This document shows positions 1-11,303 of a DNA stretch of 64,000 nt, in pieces. Positions within the stretch are counted from its first letter, which is position 1, and every line of letters starts with the position of its first letter. The notes under the pieces were generated by a model. The model was not told where the DNA came from, made no database searches, and worked only from the letters and a program-made list of their open reading frames with translations. This DNA comes from Linyphia triangularis (lineage: Eukaryota > Arthropoda > Arachnida > Araneae > Linyphiidae): positions 8,239,001 through 8,303,000 of the forward strand of contig OZ021729.1 of the NCBI GenBank assembly GCA_963978545.1, in the 5' to 3' direction. A program made the translations under genes and the position numbers.

Positions 1-1179
1 ACATTTCCAATCTTTTGTTATTTAAATAAATAAATCAGATGTTTAAAAAAATTTTAACTACAACTATATAAATGAAACAATTTTTTTTTTTTTATCAAGA
101 TGGAAGTAATTATTATTTTTTGTTATTGGTACAGTGAGACTCATGAAACATTTTGTTTACAAATTTTAAACTTCTTATTTGGATGGTTTTAATTTGTGAT
201 TTCGGTCAATAGCTGTACCTTAGATACATTGGCTAAAAAGTTTTAAGCATTCACTCATTCACAATAACCAAAATAAATCAATGCAATGAAGTTCCATGTT
301 TTGAATGTATTTATTTTTAATTTTTTAAAATTTTTAAGTAAATTAATTTTGCAATTAAACGAAATAAAACAAACTGATTTATAGTAAAAAAAAATTATTG
401 AACTTCAATTAGAGTAATATCAAATAAAAACATATCAAATACAAATTTATCAAAATAAACTTGTATTCAACATATTTAATAAATACATGATTTTAGAAAT
501 TTCACCATTTAGTTTTCCCGCATATTTCAATCAGAATTATCATATTGATAACTAAAATAAATACAATGAAGCCTCCCGAAAAAAAAAATACCTGTTCAAC
601 GACATTTTGAATTATAAATTAAAATTTTGTATACAGCTTTTGTTAACTTCCATGAAAACTTTATGTAGTTTTTAATCGATTGATTTGATAATTAATTTTG
701 ATCTCTGACTTAAAAGAAAACAATGATAATGTAAAAGTAAATAGTTAAAATATAGTTATTTTAGCTTACCTTTTAACCCTAAATGCTTAAAGCTATCCTT
801 AGGAATGCTAAACCAAATACATTTAGACGAAGAGAAACTTCTTTGAAAAGGTTTTCACTATTTTACTTTTGAACTACATTAATTGATACTATCGAATAAT
901 TTAAAGTGTATTTCTACACGTTTATTTTAATCCAAACAATACTATCTACATAAATACAGTTTTGAAGATAATGTTGTCTAATTATCTGAAAAATAGAGTC
1001 CTATTTAAAGACATTAAACCGGTCTTTATTTCCCCTATAATAATAAGCATTATCTACAAAACTATGTATATGTAGATAGTGTTATTTGATGTTAAAGTAA
1101 TGTACAATTTCCTATTATTTCGTCTTCTCCATCAAATGAGTTTTCAGAAATAAAGGTTGATTACTTATTTTTTATTAGC
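1..1179. other. AT-rich 3' flank, no gene seen
   Basis: Simple AT-rich sequence with short A and T runs. No open frame, RNA gene or clear repeat recognised. Confidence 0.6.
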
Positions 1180-1435
1180 AATTGAGGACAAGACTAAAAA
1201 TGGAAAACGAACTATAAGCACCAAAAAAATCGAAAATCTTTTTTTTTTTAACTAAAGACCAAGCTGAACAAAGTGAAGAACGCTCAAAGTGCGAACTCCA
1301 GTAGCAATAGTTCTAAGTCAATATGGTACTTAGTCATAGCCTTAAGTACCTGATGCGAATGTTTTTCGTTTTTCGGCTCTCCTGAAAAATTTTCTTTTTT
1401 TGACTTAGGTCGTTTTTCATTTCTAGTCCTCAATT
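1180..1435. mobile_element. Foldback/MITE-like element, about 256 bp
   Basis: The ends are inverted: AATTGAGGAC at 1180 with AAAAATGGAAAACGA just inside, mirrored by TCGTTTTTCATTTCTAGTCC and CAATT ending at 1435. The arms match over about 30 bases with a few changes. Flanks are TTAGC and AACAG, with no clear target duplication. No coding capacity. Confidence 0.6.
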
Positions 1436-3560
1436 AACAGTTCTGTCTATAAATAGAAATCATATGCTCATGTAGCAAATATTTTTTCAAATATATTTTT
1501 AATCTGGACATTAAATAATGTGGAAATATGACAAATCGTTACATACTTTTAATCTTTTCTCATGCAAATGCCGAGAAGTATTTCTTAGCGAAAAGTAGGA
1601 ATTTTTAGAATGCCAAGGTAAGCCTAAGTACTTTCAAAGTATAAGTAGATGTGGTTAACTCGTAAGTTTCGCTGAAGTTGGTCACAGAATTTTGAATAGC
1701 TTTCAAGTTCTTTGTGTAGCGTGAAGTAGAGTATTCAGTTTCTAAAGGTATCATCACTTAAATGGCAGAAACGTGATATACTCTTTAAACTGAAAACTTT
1801 CATTACTTTGAAGTGTTATGGATGTGTTTTTAAACTTTGCTGAGTTGAAGTGAATGTTATTTTATACATCTTGACCCTGATTCTTTCGTTGGTAAGTATC
1901 CCTAACATCTGAAATGAGTGTAATAATTTATACAGGGGACTTAATTTTGTGGTTAATTGATTTTAATAGTAGCTTATTAAGATGGAAGGTAGTTGAGGGT
2001 TTCTGTTGTTAATCATAATTTCTCTATATGACCATATTTGTTTGCAATCTATATATTTGAAATTTGTAGAATTTATAGAGGGGACTAAGTTTGTGGGTGC
2101 TTAATTTAAATAATTGTATGTTAAATTTCAAATTGAGATTTACTGTTTTTATTTTATTTTACCTTATATGAATTTGTTTAAACTGTTTTCGATGTATTTT
2201 TTAGAACTATTTTTTTATTACTTCATGATACTTATAATTTTATTCATTTGCTAGATACTGTTCTTTGGTCAATTGTTACTCTACAGTTAAAGTTTTAAAA
2301 AGTGATTAATTGTTATACCAAACTGAATTTAGTTTAGGATATTAATTTACAACATGTTTTAAAATTAACTAATTTTTTAATTAATCTTTATTCACTGTAC
2401 ACAATTTTGTCTAAGTCGCCCCTAGCTGCAAATTTCGTTTTAAAAGTAATATAACTCCTATATTAATATATTAATACAAACAACTTCTATCAAACATATT
2501 TTGGTTTTAAGAAATCTTATACACAAATAATAAATCTCTATGAAATATAATTAATAGCGTATCATGACACTATTCATTATAGTTTAATTTTTTAATATTA
2601 GAATTTTATTAAATACCAAAGTTATATCAAAACGTTATTGCCATAATATCATCGGGCCAAATATAGTTTGGAAAATGTTATCAGATGTCAATATTTATGT
2701 AATATTTAACTTATGCTCGCTTAGATATACAATTTTTTCCCCATATTTTGGCTATGGATAATCACATTAACAAAAACGTGTAATACCAAAATAAAATTAA
2801 TAATAATTAAAATAAATAAATAATCAAAATTACATCAAATCTAATACTTAGATTTATTTGAGTGAGTTACTTCGAAAGACAAATATGGAAATTTCTTGCG
2901 GAGAGTAATTTTATATTTATTATTTTTAGTGTATTATCTTTAAAGAATGATATTGTGAAGAGTTAAAAATATTACTTTTGAAAAAATTTCAGAATTTTTC
3001 TTGATTTTAATCTTTTTTTATAATGCAACAAACAATAGTTTTTAAAAAAATAATATTTTAAAGATAAATGTCCTTAAAACTATATTTTATCTGTGGATCA
3101 GTCACTTGAAATAGTAAGAGCCGTTTTTAAACAAAAATGCATTATTTTAAACTGAAAGTATCAGTTTTATATAACGTTTTTTAACGGGAGGCCATGTTTA
3201 TTCTCTTTGAGTTATAATGCATTTAAAATTTGTGTTTTATATTATTGATTTAAAATTTACATTTACGGCAAGTCTTACATTTGTATGAATAATGTTTGAG
3301 AATACTAATTAAGTGACGTTCTGAAATTATACAAATTTTGCCTGTCTTGGAAAAACTATATTATAATTATCCATATTGAAGTATGTAATTCATTATAGCT
3401 ACAGTACTTTTGGTGCTTGCCATGTGGATTATTACAATCGCCAATGTATGCATTTGAGTAATGTAACGCGATCATGTACTATTCAAAAGTATACTCTGAT
3501 TTTTTTTTACAAATACACACAGAATTTAATAACTCAAGTCAAATTTCACGAATAACAAAC
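1436..3560. other. AT-rich 3' flank, nothing recognised
   Basis: Unremarkable AT-rich sequence. A short theme (TATACAGGGGACTTAATTTTGTGG near 1932, TATAGAGGGGACTAAGTTTGTGG near 2074) is repeated once. No gene or mobile element with clear ends. Confidence 0.5.
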
Positions 3561-4890
3561 AGAAAATTATATCAAGCATTCTACAAACTAAACGGCATAG
3601 AAACACAACCATAACAACCAAGGTAACCTGACAGAGTAGTAGTGTGCAGTGGCATAAAATTGAAACATTTTTCATTGAGCTCCTGAGGGGTCAAGCCAGG
3701 AAAGTCACGTGACTTCCTCATTTGACTAGTAACAAATATCAACCCATATATTTCTGTTTGTGGACATGTCAGTGACAAACAACATGGAAAGACAGAAAAA
3801 CACTTAAACGTTCAAATAAATATCACTCAACATTTCAATTTTTGTGTGTGTGTTTTTTTTTTGCATAGGGAAACTTGACTGCTTCGGAGGAGAGACCGGG
3901 ACAAAGCCATCACAACGTACACATACTAAGGCCCCAAACAAGGTGCATGGTCGACTGCCACCTCGGAAATATAGTATTTATCGCTACTCTACATTAGAAC
4001 TCTCACATTGCATTGGCAGCTGCACACTAGTGCGTCTGGCGGTAAAGCGCAACCAATAGGGGGACTTGTTTATACATTGTAAACTCATCTCCTATTGGTT
4101 CCCGCTTGGAATTCCACCCAATAAGTCACGCTTCAGTGTGAATTCAGCTTGAATTTGCAACTTGTATCTCCTATTTACAATTTAGTTGAACACTGTCCGC
4201 TTAGATGGCTTGGAATATCATTTACCGATTGGGTTTTAAATGATAAATAAGGTGTTATTAATCGCCTGGATGAGATCGGAAGGAATGATTGTCGATATTC
4301 TAACTCACTACAAAAGTAGCGGACACAAGGATGTACTTTTGTACGCGCTTTCAAATATCGATCCACTAAATCCTAGGTCTAATCATTTTTAACTCGAGTA
4401 ACAAATACGCTTCGTTTCATTTCACGACAGAAAGTTGATTTAAGTGGAATATATATATATATTTTTTTTTTTGGAGGGGGTTACAACCACTATTCGCATG
4501 CAGTAGCGCCAAGTGGATAAGTGATTAAGGTCACAGTTAAACGACTGCTTCTCTTCGATTTAAATTTCTGATTTATTTGGAAGAGTGATCATTTCGCTAC
4601 GTGACCGGAATCCCAGTCGAACCAACTTTGATTTCGTTGAATATTGACCATCGTTAGGGTATTTGTTATTATCGATTTCGGCTGTGTTACCCGTTAAACG
4701 CGCAATACCGCAAGGTGATATCGAACGGTTGAAGAGTCTGGGGGTAGCAATTGGTTTCATCGATTTGCTGGGATACTGTTTCTTTGAGGTGGCGCCTTTG
4801 GATATACATTGTCAGAGATGCTGTCTTGAAGATCGGTCACGAGATAAGTACGAAACATCTTGAATAACGTCTGCTAAGTAAATAGAAGAA
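3561..4890. other. More complex, moderate-GC block downstream of Shal
   Basis: Parts of this block (3580-3780, 3870-4140, 4500-4870) are clearly less AT-rich than their surroundings. It has short open frames on both strands but none resembling a known protein. It includes a GTCACGTGAC palindrome near 3707 and inverted CCAAT motifs (separate entry). It could be old mobile-element sequence or the regulatory end of another gene. Confidence 0.35.
4047..4122. promoter_or_regulatory. Inverted CCAAT boxes forming a hairpin, plus a third CCAAT
   Basis: CCAAT at 4053-4057 and its inverse ATTGG at 4094-4098 lie in arms GCGCAACCAATAGGGGGA and TCTCCTATTGGTTCCCGC, which pair over most of 18 bases around a loop of about 25. 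A third CCAAT is at 4118-4122. NF-Y promoters often have spaced CCAAT boxes, but no transcript start or adjoining gene is visible, so this could equally be a small inverted repeat. Confidence 0.3.
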
Positions 4891-5468
4891 AGAAAAAAAT
4901 GAATATTATTTTCGTTTTCCTGATTCTTCTTGAGAATTTGCGGCACTTCATGATCGTGCTTTTATAAACACTGTTATGCTAAAAAAAATCAATTAAACTT
5001 GTTTGGATTTTTCAATTATAAAGTATTTAATTCTACAACGACAAATGTCGTGGGGAAATATTTAAAGAGTAATATGTTTCTTTCTAATAAATAGGTTTGA
5101 AAGATAATTTTAAAATAATTTTAACTCGTTTGTGTTCAGGTGGACTCTATAAGATTATAATTAAATTTTCCTTGTGAAAATTCTTTGTATCCATGTAGTT
5201 TTACATTTTCGAATTTAAAAAAACTTTTTTCTTTTTGTAATCTTAAAAATGTAATTGAGATCTTAATTAAGTAGAGAATTTGATTAACCTCACGACTTAA
5301 AAAATGACAACACCTCTGAAAATACAACACACATAAACAGTTTCCTGTTCTGGGATGGTCTCTCTTCCGAGGCAGCAGTCTGAACGCTGTACCACGACAC
5401 ACTGCGGTACACAGCGCTCCCAGCGGCGACTGTTTTGTTCGACATGCACAAAAGGTAAACCAACCAGG
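4891..5468. other. AT-rich flank beyond the proposed Shal poly(A) site
   Basis: Mostly AT-rich up to about 5340, with a more complex piece at 5340-5468 that may still be 3' UTR. No recognised gene. Confidence 0.45.
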
Positions 5469-5474
5469 TTTATT
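5469..5474 (-). terminator. Candidate poly(A) signal AATAAA of Shal
   Basis: TTTATT on the plus strand gives AATAAA on the minus strand, the first such hexamer after the Shal stop codon, 425 bases downstream. In an AT-rich genome the hexamer is common, so this is only a candidate. Confidence 0.35.
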
Positions 5475-5584
5475 ATCTTACGCTGGAATGTGGTTAATAG
5501 TATAAGGCCAAAGGGATTCATATATTTCTCAACTCGACATCGAGCCACGTCCGAGATTCGGGACTAGATCTAGAACCGGAATCA

Positions 5585-5840
5585 TCGAAACCACGGTACA
5601 GGCCACGTGGGTGGAGGTTTTGAAAAAAATATCCGAGGAACCAGAATTATCCGGATCCGCAGAAAGGCCACGTGGAAGATGCGTAACTCTCGATCCAGAA
5701 CCAAAACCGTCTGAACCACGGAAGGCCGCGTGGTAGATGGAAGAATTCAGAGGACACCCGGAACAAGAATGTCGGGGGGTCCGACTCTTCAGAACCAGTA
5801 TCGACTCAAAAACCACGGAAGGCCACGTGTAGAGGATGAG
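5585..5840. repeat. Degenerate repeat with CACGTG E-box palindromes in the Shal 3' UTR
   Basis: Four related blocks carry the pattern AACCACGGAAGGCCACGTGG with changes: near 5588-5613, 5655-5680, 5713-5740 and 5810-5835. Three keep the palindrome CACGTG; the third reads CGCGTG. Spacing is uneven (about 60-100 bases) with GATCCAGAACC-like spacers. The GC-rich composition contrasts with the rest of the 3' flank. Function is unknown: the blocks may be an old minisatellite, bHLH sites in DNA, or RNA structure. Confidence 0.6.
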
Positions 5841-5898
5841 AGATTGAGAGAGAGAAATAGCTGTCAGTTTTGTCTCTATTAAACTAGACGGGGATTGA

Positions 5899-6162
5899 TT
5901 ATAAGGTGCTGATCCTGACCGTGCCGCCGGCGCTGGTGGAGGATGTTGTACCGGGCGGGGCTGGGTTCGAGTCCGGGTTGTGGTGGTGTGGCAGGGTGAC
6001 AACCGTGGCGGTGCCGGAGCTGGAGACGGTGGTGGCGACTGTGGCGTTGCCCAGGGAGGGCCGGTGGAAGTGACCGCCGTCCGGAGAGGTGCGGTTTTGG
6101 AGACGCACCTGGACGTCGTTCAGCTCCTCTTCGTGGTCAGAGACGGTGGTGCCCCGGTGGTG
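5899..6162 (-). CDS. Shal: Shal/Kv4 channel, last coding exon with PDZ-binding C-terminus
   Basis: A 264-nt terminal exon (87 codons plus TAA at 5901-5899), phase 0 at its 5' end after acceptor TTTCTCTAG. It starts HHRGTTVSDHEEELNDVQVR, comparable with the vertebrate Kv4 segment HRGSVQELSTIQIR. It continues through a Ser/Thr/Pro/His-rich stretch (VTLPHHHNPDSNPAPPGTTS) and ends GGTVRISTL. Vertebrate Kv4 subunits end in VRVSAL or VKVSAL, so RISTL is taken as the equivalent class I PDZ ligand (S-x-L). The exon is markedly GC- and CpG-rich with many CCG/CGG codons, unlike the other three exons and the surrounding DNA, yet the frame is open and the end matches the family. An open frame on the opposite strand here is a by-product of that composition. 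Confidence 0.92.
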   Translation of the reverse strand, partial: HHRGTTVSDHEEELNDVQVRLQNRTSPDGGHFHRPSLGNATVATTVSSSGTATVVTLPHHHNPDSNPAPPGTTSSTSAGGTVRISTL

Positions 6163-8049
6163 CTAGAGAAACAAGGTTACCATCAACAAAATGTATTGTG
6201 GTTTTTCAACAGTGCTGTAATCTGTATATTCCGACAAAAGTTTCACCGAGGTATATTACGAATTAACTGCGTAGTGTAGGAATGTTTTTGGGTGTTTTTA
6301 ATAAGATTTATGAAGTGAGCTGCACAAATGCAATTCATCTCTATACACTGAAAGTCTTCAAAAGTGCCGAAGCATGTTATCAAAGTGGCTTCATTTCATT
6401 GATCCTCTACAATCCAAGTGAAAAAAAAATTATTGGATTTCTATTGCAATTAGACGCAATGCAACAGTGGGAATCTGGGAACTGGGCATTTAATATGCTT
6501 GAGAATAACCAATAAATTAGTATTTTACCTTTTTATATCCAATACTTACGATATCAATTATACCTCTATTATTTCACACTTTACTTACCGTCAAAATTTA
6601 TAATTAACTGCAGTAAATATTTTGTAATTTATGTAATGAAATAGTCTCTTTAATATTTAATCATAGGCTTGAATTCGGTTTTAAATCTATTTTCTTTTAC
6701 AGTGTACTATATGTTTTGCCTTTTTTTCTCTCTGATAACTGAATTCTTCGAAAATTGAACGTCTGAAAAAAATTGAATTTGCCATAAAGAAATTATTGGC
6801 GAACAGTGATACTTTGAGTTAATCTGCCATATATTCTGTATGGTGACTTACAGAATATACGACTGATTATAAACCTCCAAAGAGAAATTTTGGATTGCAT
6901 TCTTCTCCTTTTGATATTATTGATCGGCACCACATTTCTGTCTTTTCAAAATTGATGTAATTTTGGAAAAGGAATCATATTCTAATTATAATTTTTACTA
7001 TTCTGTAAGCCTCTTCAAAAGTCATATGGGTACCTTTTAACGTGTCAAATGTAAATGTTTGAATTGCTGTTTTCTCTTTTATGTTTTGTGTTTATGATAT
7101 TACCGAATTCATCAGTGTTTCTAAAATTTTAAGGCACACAATTTTAAATTTTTCCGTTTTGCGTAAAGCTTTAAATTTATTTAAAAAAAAAACTCCAAAG
7201 AAATGATCTCTTTTAATTATTATGAACCACGTATTGATTTTCTTTAATCCCATGTTTCTTTGATCTTTTTATAATGGAAAAGTCGTTGATATTAGAGGTC
7301 TTGGAGCTTTGCTTATTCATTAGTTAGAGGTTTTTTTTTTTTTTTGCTAAATTGAAAAGATTAATTTAAACTTTGTCGACATTTTTTGTTAATTTCTTCT
7401 TAAAAAAAAAAAAAAAAAAGAAAAAAAAAAATGTGCATAGAACTGCAAACAAATAACAATTATATTATTTAAAACAATTTTAATTATTAATAGTAAGGCT
7501 TAAAATAACACGATGCATGTTTAATTGCAAAGGGGTAGAAGTTTGAATTTTCAAACTATAATCTATAACGCTTTAATCAATTAACAGCCTCTCCCCCCCC
7601 CCCATCAAAACCCTCCCAAATCTCCTTAAAACAACACATTTTTGGATTTTGCATTAAAAATTAATAAAGGCTTTATTAACGGGACAAGATTTCAGCATGG
7701 TTTAACTATGGGTAAAATTCATTCACCATGGTGAACTAAAATAATGGCAAGCATCGGAAATGTTCTCAAAGAGTGAATAAATGTTCTGTTGCAACACGAT
7801 GAACATTAAGTCCACTGCCTTCGCACATATCTTATATATATTGAATATTCCTAATCAGCCCTCAATGATATTGATGAAAGTTTTCAAAGTAACACCAGCA
7901 TTTGACTAATTACTCTTGTTTAGAACGGATGGAAATCTCCACCAATAAATACTTTATGCTAATACCTTTAGAAGTAATTAAAGAATACATGCAAATACGT
8001 GTTCCAATCATTATTGTAAAAGTCCTAGCTATATGAAATTGAATGAACT
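6163..8049. other. 3' end of the 21-kb Shal intron, no feature with clear ends
   Basis: Intron sequence between the last exon and the first array. It holds poly(T) near 7329, poly(A) near 7401-7431 and C9 near 7594, but no recognised element. The open frames at 6282-6515 and nearby have no family resemblance. Confidence 0.5.
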
Positions 8050-8221
8050 TCATTCTATGAAATAATGCATAGAGGTTGAAAAAAATATGAAATTCCGCAT
8101 TTATAATTCGTTTACTATTTAAAGAGTTTGATAAATAATCAAAAATGTATTTTTATATATTCTTTTTCTAATTTATCACTTTTGAAATGCATTTGACATA
8201 GATGTATCACTTATAATAACC

Positions 8222-8256
<35 letters not shown>

Positions 8257-9025
8257 TATATTTTTTTTTTAATTCTTGTATTAATTTCAAGAATCAAGGT
8301 CTTTTCATAACCCTCATGTTACGAAATAATGCGTAGAATTTAAAACCAAATACGAAATATGAAATGCAGCTTTTACAATTCGTTTACTATTGAAAGAGTT
8401 TGATAAATAATCATAAATTCATTTCTAATTTTTTTTCTAATTTGCCACTTTTGAAATGCATTTGATGTAGATGGAACAGTTTATAATGACTCTAAAAAAT
8501 TGTTTTTTAATTTTTATATTAATTTCAAAAATCAAGGCCTCTTCATAACCATCAGGCTACGAAATAATGCCCAAAAGATAATTTTTACTTTTTTCGATGA
8601 ATGTTTCAAGTTTTTTTGTGAAATATGCTAATACACAAATATGTAAGTCTATCAATTTTAATTACTATATTGTTAGTCTGGGTGCAATGTAACGGCTGTT
8701 TTTCATTATTGAATAAATATATAAGTAACTTTAACTTTGATATGGAAAAATTGAAATGAATTTGTGTTACAGAATGGAAATTTTACGAAATAATGCCCAT
8801 AAGTTGAAAAAATACGAAATGTGAAATGCCGAATTTGTAATTCCTTTTTAATTAAAAGAATTTGATAAAGAAGCAAATAGGTATAGTTTAACAATTCCTT
8901 TTTCTAATTTATCACTTTTGAAATGCCATTGTAAAATTAAAAAATAACAATTTATAATAACTTTCAAAAACTGGCTTTTTAATTCTTATATTTATTTTAA
9001 GCATCAAGACCTCTTCTTAACCTTA
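8050..9025 (+). repeat. Tandem array of about 240-265 bp units
   Basis: Three to four diverged units marked by CGAAATAATGC at about 8057, 8321 and 8559 (resumed at 8785). Shared parts include TACTATTgAAAGAGTTTGAT, TTTGATAAATAATCA, CACTTTTGAAATGCATTTGA and AATCAAGGCCTCTTCATAAC. The third unit is split by a 210-bp insertion. A poly(A)/poly(T) stretch at 8224-8271 lies inside unit 1. Confidence 0.7.
8574..8783 (+). mobile_element. 210-bp insertion with 16-bp target duplication
   Basis: TACGAAATAATGCCCA occurs at 8558-8573 and again at 8784-8799, bracketing sequence foreign to the tandem unit. A second copy of the inserted sequence lies at about 12893-13100 and shares CTTTTTTCGATGAATGTTTC, ACACAAATATGTAAGTCTAT and GTTAGTCTGGGTGCAAT. 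The long direct repeat suggests target-primed retroposition (short retroelement), though no tRNA-like promoter is apparent. Confidence 0.65.
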
Positions 9026-9748
9026 GTTATTGCTTAATAAGAATTTATAATTGGTATTTTAAGAGTTTTTAGTGATCATCAGCTCACACTAATAAATACT
9101 TTGATTAAATTTAAGTTATCTTCATTCAAAACTAAATTCCTTTATTACACTGAGTTAATACCAATAGTTAGTTTTGGCTTGCTATAGTGAACCAAATGTT
9201 AAGTACCTAAAATGTTAACTTAAATTCAACGTTTAAAAATGAAAAATAAAACAGACTGGATGATGCATTTACAAGTTATGTCTCCTTACATCAAACAATT
9301 ATTTTTTTTATCAATATTCTAATAAGCCATTTCCGAATGACGATCACAATTTAATGCCGAATTATTAAACAGCTAACAGCCACTTAATCTTTCTCTGAAT
9401 ACTTTATATTCAGGATATGAGATATCATTAACATTATCCAATAAACTTCAAAATACATCAATAATGTTAATTTTTTTCGCTACTTTTGCCCTTATCGAAA
9501 CAGATTAACGGTTTTACATGGTGTATTATCATTTAAATATATTCCATACAAATATATTCGGGTGCTTATTTAAAATGCGATTGTGTTTTATGGTGCTAAA
9601 TTGTATAAGTAATTGGTATGCTCCGATATATGCTGGTCTATAATAGCTTAAAAGTATAAGTTACTAGGTTTATGAATAAACCACAATTTCAATTATGTTG
9701 TTCCTCAAAAGCTTAGATTGATAAAAAGTTTATATATATACATATATA

Positions 9749-10209
9749 CAGGGTGGCCACAAATTTCAGGAAAAAAAGTTCCCTGATAATTCCTTGATTT
9801 CCTTGACAGATTTCTAAAAAAATTTCCTGATTTTAATGCAAACTGTTTTTTTTTTTTTTTTTTTTTTTTTCCAAATTTCCTCAATTTTCTTAGGTTTTCC
9901 AAATGTCTAGACATCCTGATCAAATAGAACACGTATGCTAAAGAGATAATATGCAATTTTTAAAAACATAGTTTTTCTGGTAATGAAAAGTTTAAATTAT
10001 TCCACAACATTAAATTTCTAATGGCTTACCACTACAAACTTCCAAGTAAATAGCGTCAAAATATGGAGGAACGTGCCTTAATACAAAATTTCCCTGATTT
10101 TCATGAAATTTAAAAAACTTCCCTGACATTTCCTTGATTTTTTCCAGAATCAAAAAACTCTCTGATATTTCCCTGATTTCCAGGTTTTCCCGGTTCTGTT
10201 GCCACTCTG
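9749..10209. mobile_element. hAT-like non-autonomous element, 461 bp
   Basis: It begins CAGGGTGGCCACAAA and ends TGTTGCCACTCTG, so the ends are inverted (CAGGGTGGCCACA against CAGAGTGGCAACA). Flanking 8-mers are CATATATA and TATATATA, a 7/8 match though low in complexity. The inside is made of repeated words such as TTCCCTGAT and TTTCCTTGATTT with a poly(T) stretch, and has no coding capacity. A family with termini CAGNG and 8-bp duplications points to hAT. Confidence 0.65.
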
Positions 10210-10996
10210 TATATATAAACAGCGTTTTTAAATGAAGGGGGCTTGGTACCCCTTGTTTTCACAAAAAATAATAAAAATATCTATTTTCCATTTTTGCTTG
10301 TTTATAATCTTCGAAACTTTCTCCTTATTTTCGCAAGTTTTTGAGCTGACCCGATAATTGTAATTGCATAAATACTATATTTCTTACGGAGAATTTAGAA
10401 TTGCTGCAATAGCTCCTTTGATGTTTCAAACGCATTTTTCTCAGTTCGTGGTTTTGGAAATTCCCACCTTTTTCAAAATGCTAAAGCTTCAGCAAAAATG
10501 AATAAAATGACTTGAAATTTTGTGTGTGTCGTTCTTAATATCTATTTGACAAAAATAAGCATGGATTTTTGAGTAAAATAATATTTTTTTCCCCACAAAT
10601 TGAAACGTTGAAAATATCCGTTTTGTACGCTTTTTTTTTTACCTATAGCTACAGTAACTATCGTTTTTCTCGAAAACTATTTTAGTTATCCGATACCTAA
10701 AAAGTTTAGAGTGTATTTCTAGGAAAATTTTTATTAAAAAATCAGGAATAAATATTGAAAAATGAAAAAGAAGATAAAATTTGAAATTTGCTGAATTTTT
10801 TTTATTTTAAATTTTAAAATTCAACCTTTCAACTTATTTAAGAGAGATCCGTTCCTCAAATATTAAAAAAAAAAAAAAATGTCTTTCATTTCATTTTATT
10901 GCTTAAATTTAAGCTATATAAATTCAACCAGACATGGAGTTTAAACTGTTTATTTTATTTCAATCTTGAATCACCGTTTTATAAATTTAGGGATAT

Positions 10997-11057
<61 letters not shown>

Positions 11058-11266
11058 AACTGTATAAATTTATTTAATTTGTTTTAATAAGGTAATAAAA
11101 TAGAATTTTTTTTTGTGAAAATTTAGAAATTTCTCGTGAAAAACACAAAATATTTTTTAATTGCCTATCAAACAAATTGAAAAAAAAAAAAAAAAAAAAA
11201 AATCTCTCCCAACATCTTTAAAGTATACTTTAACGTAGTTAATTATTTCTAAAAATAATAATAATA

Positions 11267-11303
<37 letters not shown>

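Larger units (their letters stand above)
5469..5898 (-). other. Shal 3' UTR (proposed)
   Basis: About 430 bases between the stop codon and the first AATAAA on the minus strand (5474-5469) are taken as the 3' UTR. It keeps the elevated GC of the last exon as far as about 5550, then returns to AT-rich sequence. It contains a degenerate repeat built on GGCCACGTGG (separate entry). The poly(A) site was not confirmed. Later AATAAA-like hexamers could give longer transcripts. Confidence 0.45.

Noticed and set aside
4495..4570. Second tRNA-like SINE head (AAGTGGATAAGTG ... CTTCGATTT)
   Set aside because: A and B box resemblance is too weak and there is no second copy.
5529..6002. 157-codon minus-strand frame overlapping the last Shal exon in another frame
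   Set aside because: It lies in the wrong frame relative to the Kv4-like reading and mostly in the 3' UTR, low complexity.
5980..6279. 99-codon frame on the plus strand over the last Shal exon
   Set aside because: Antisense shadow of a GC-rich coding exon; no family resemblance and the minus frame matches Kv4.
10899..11087. Frame with a long Phe run
   Set aside because: Created by the poly(T) tract.
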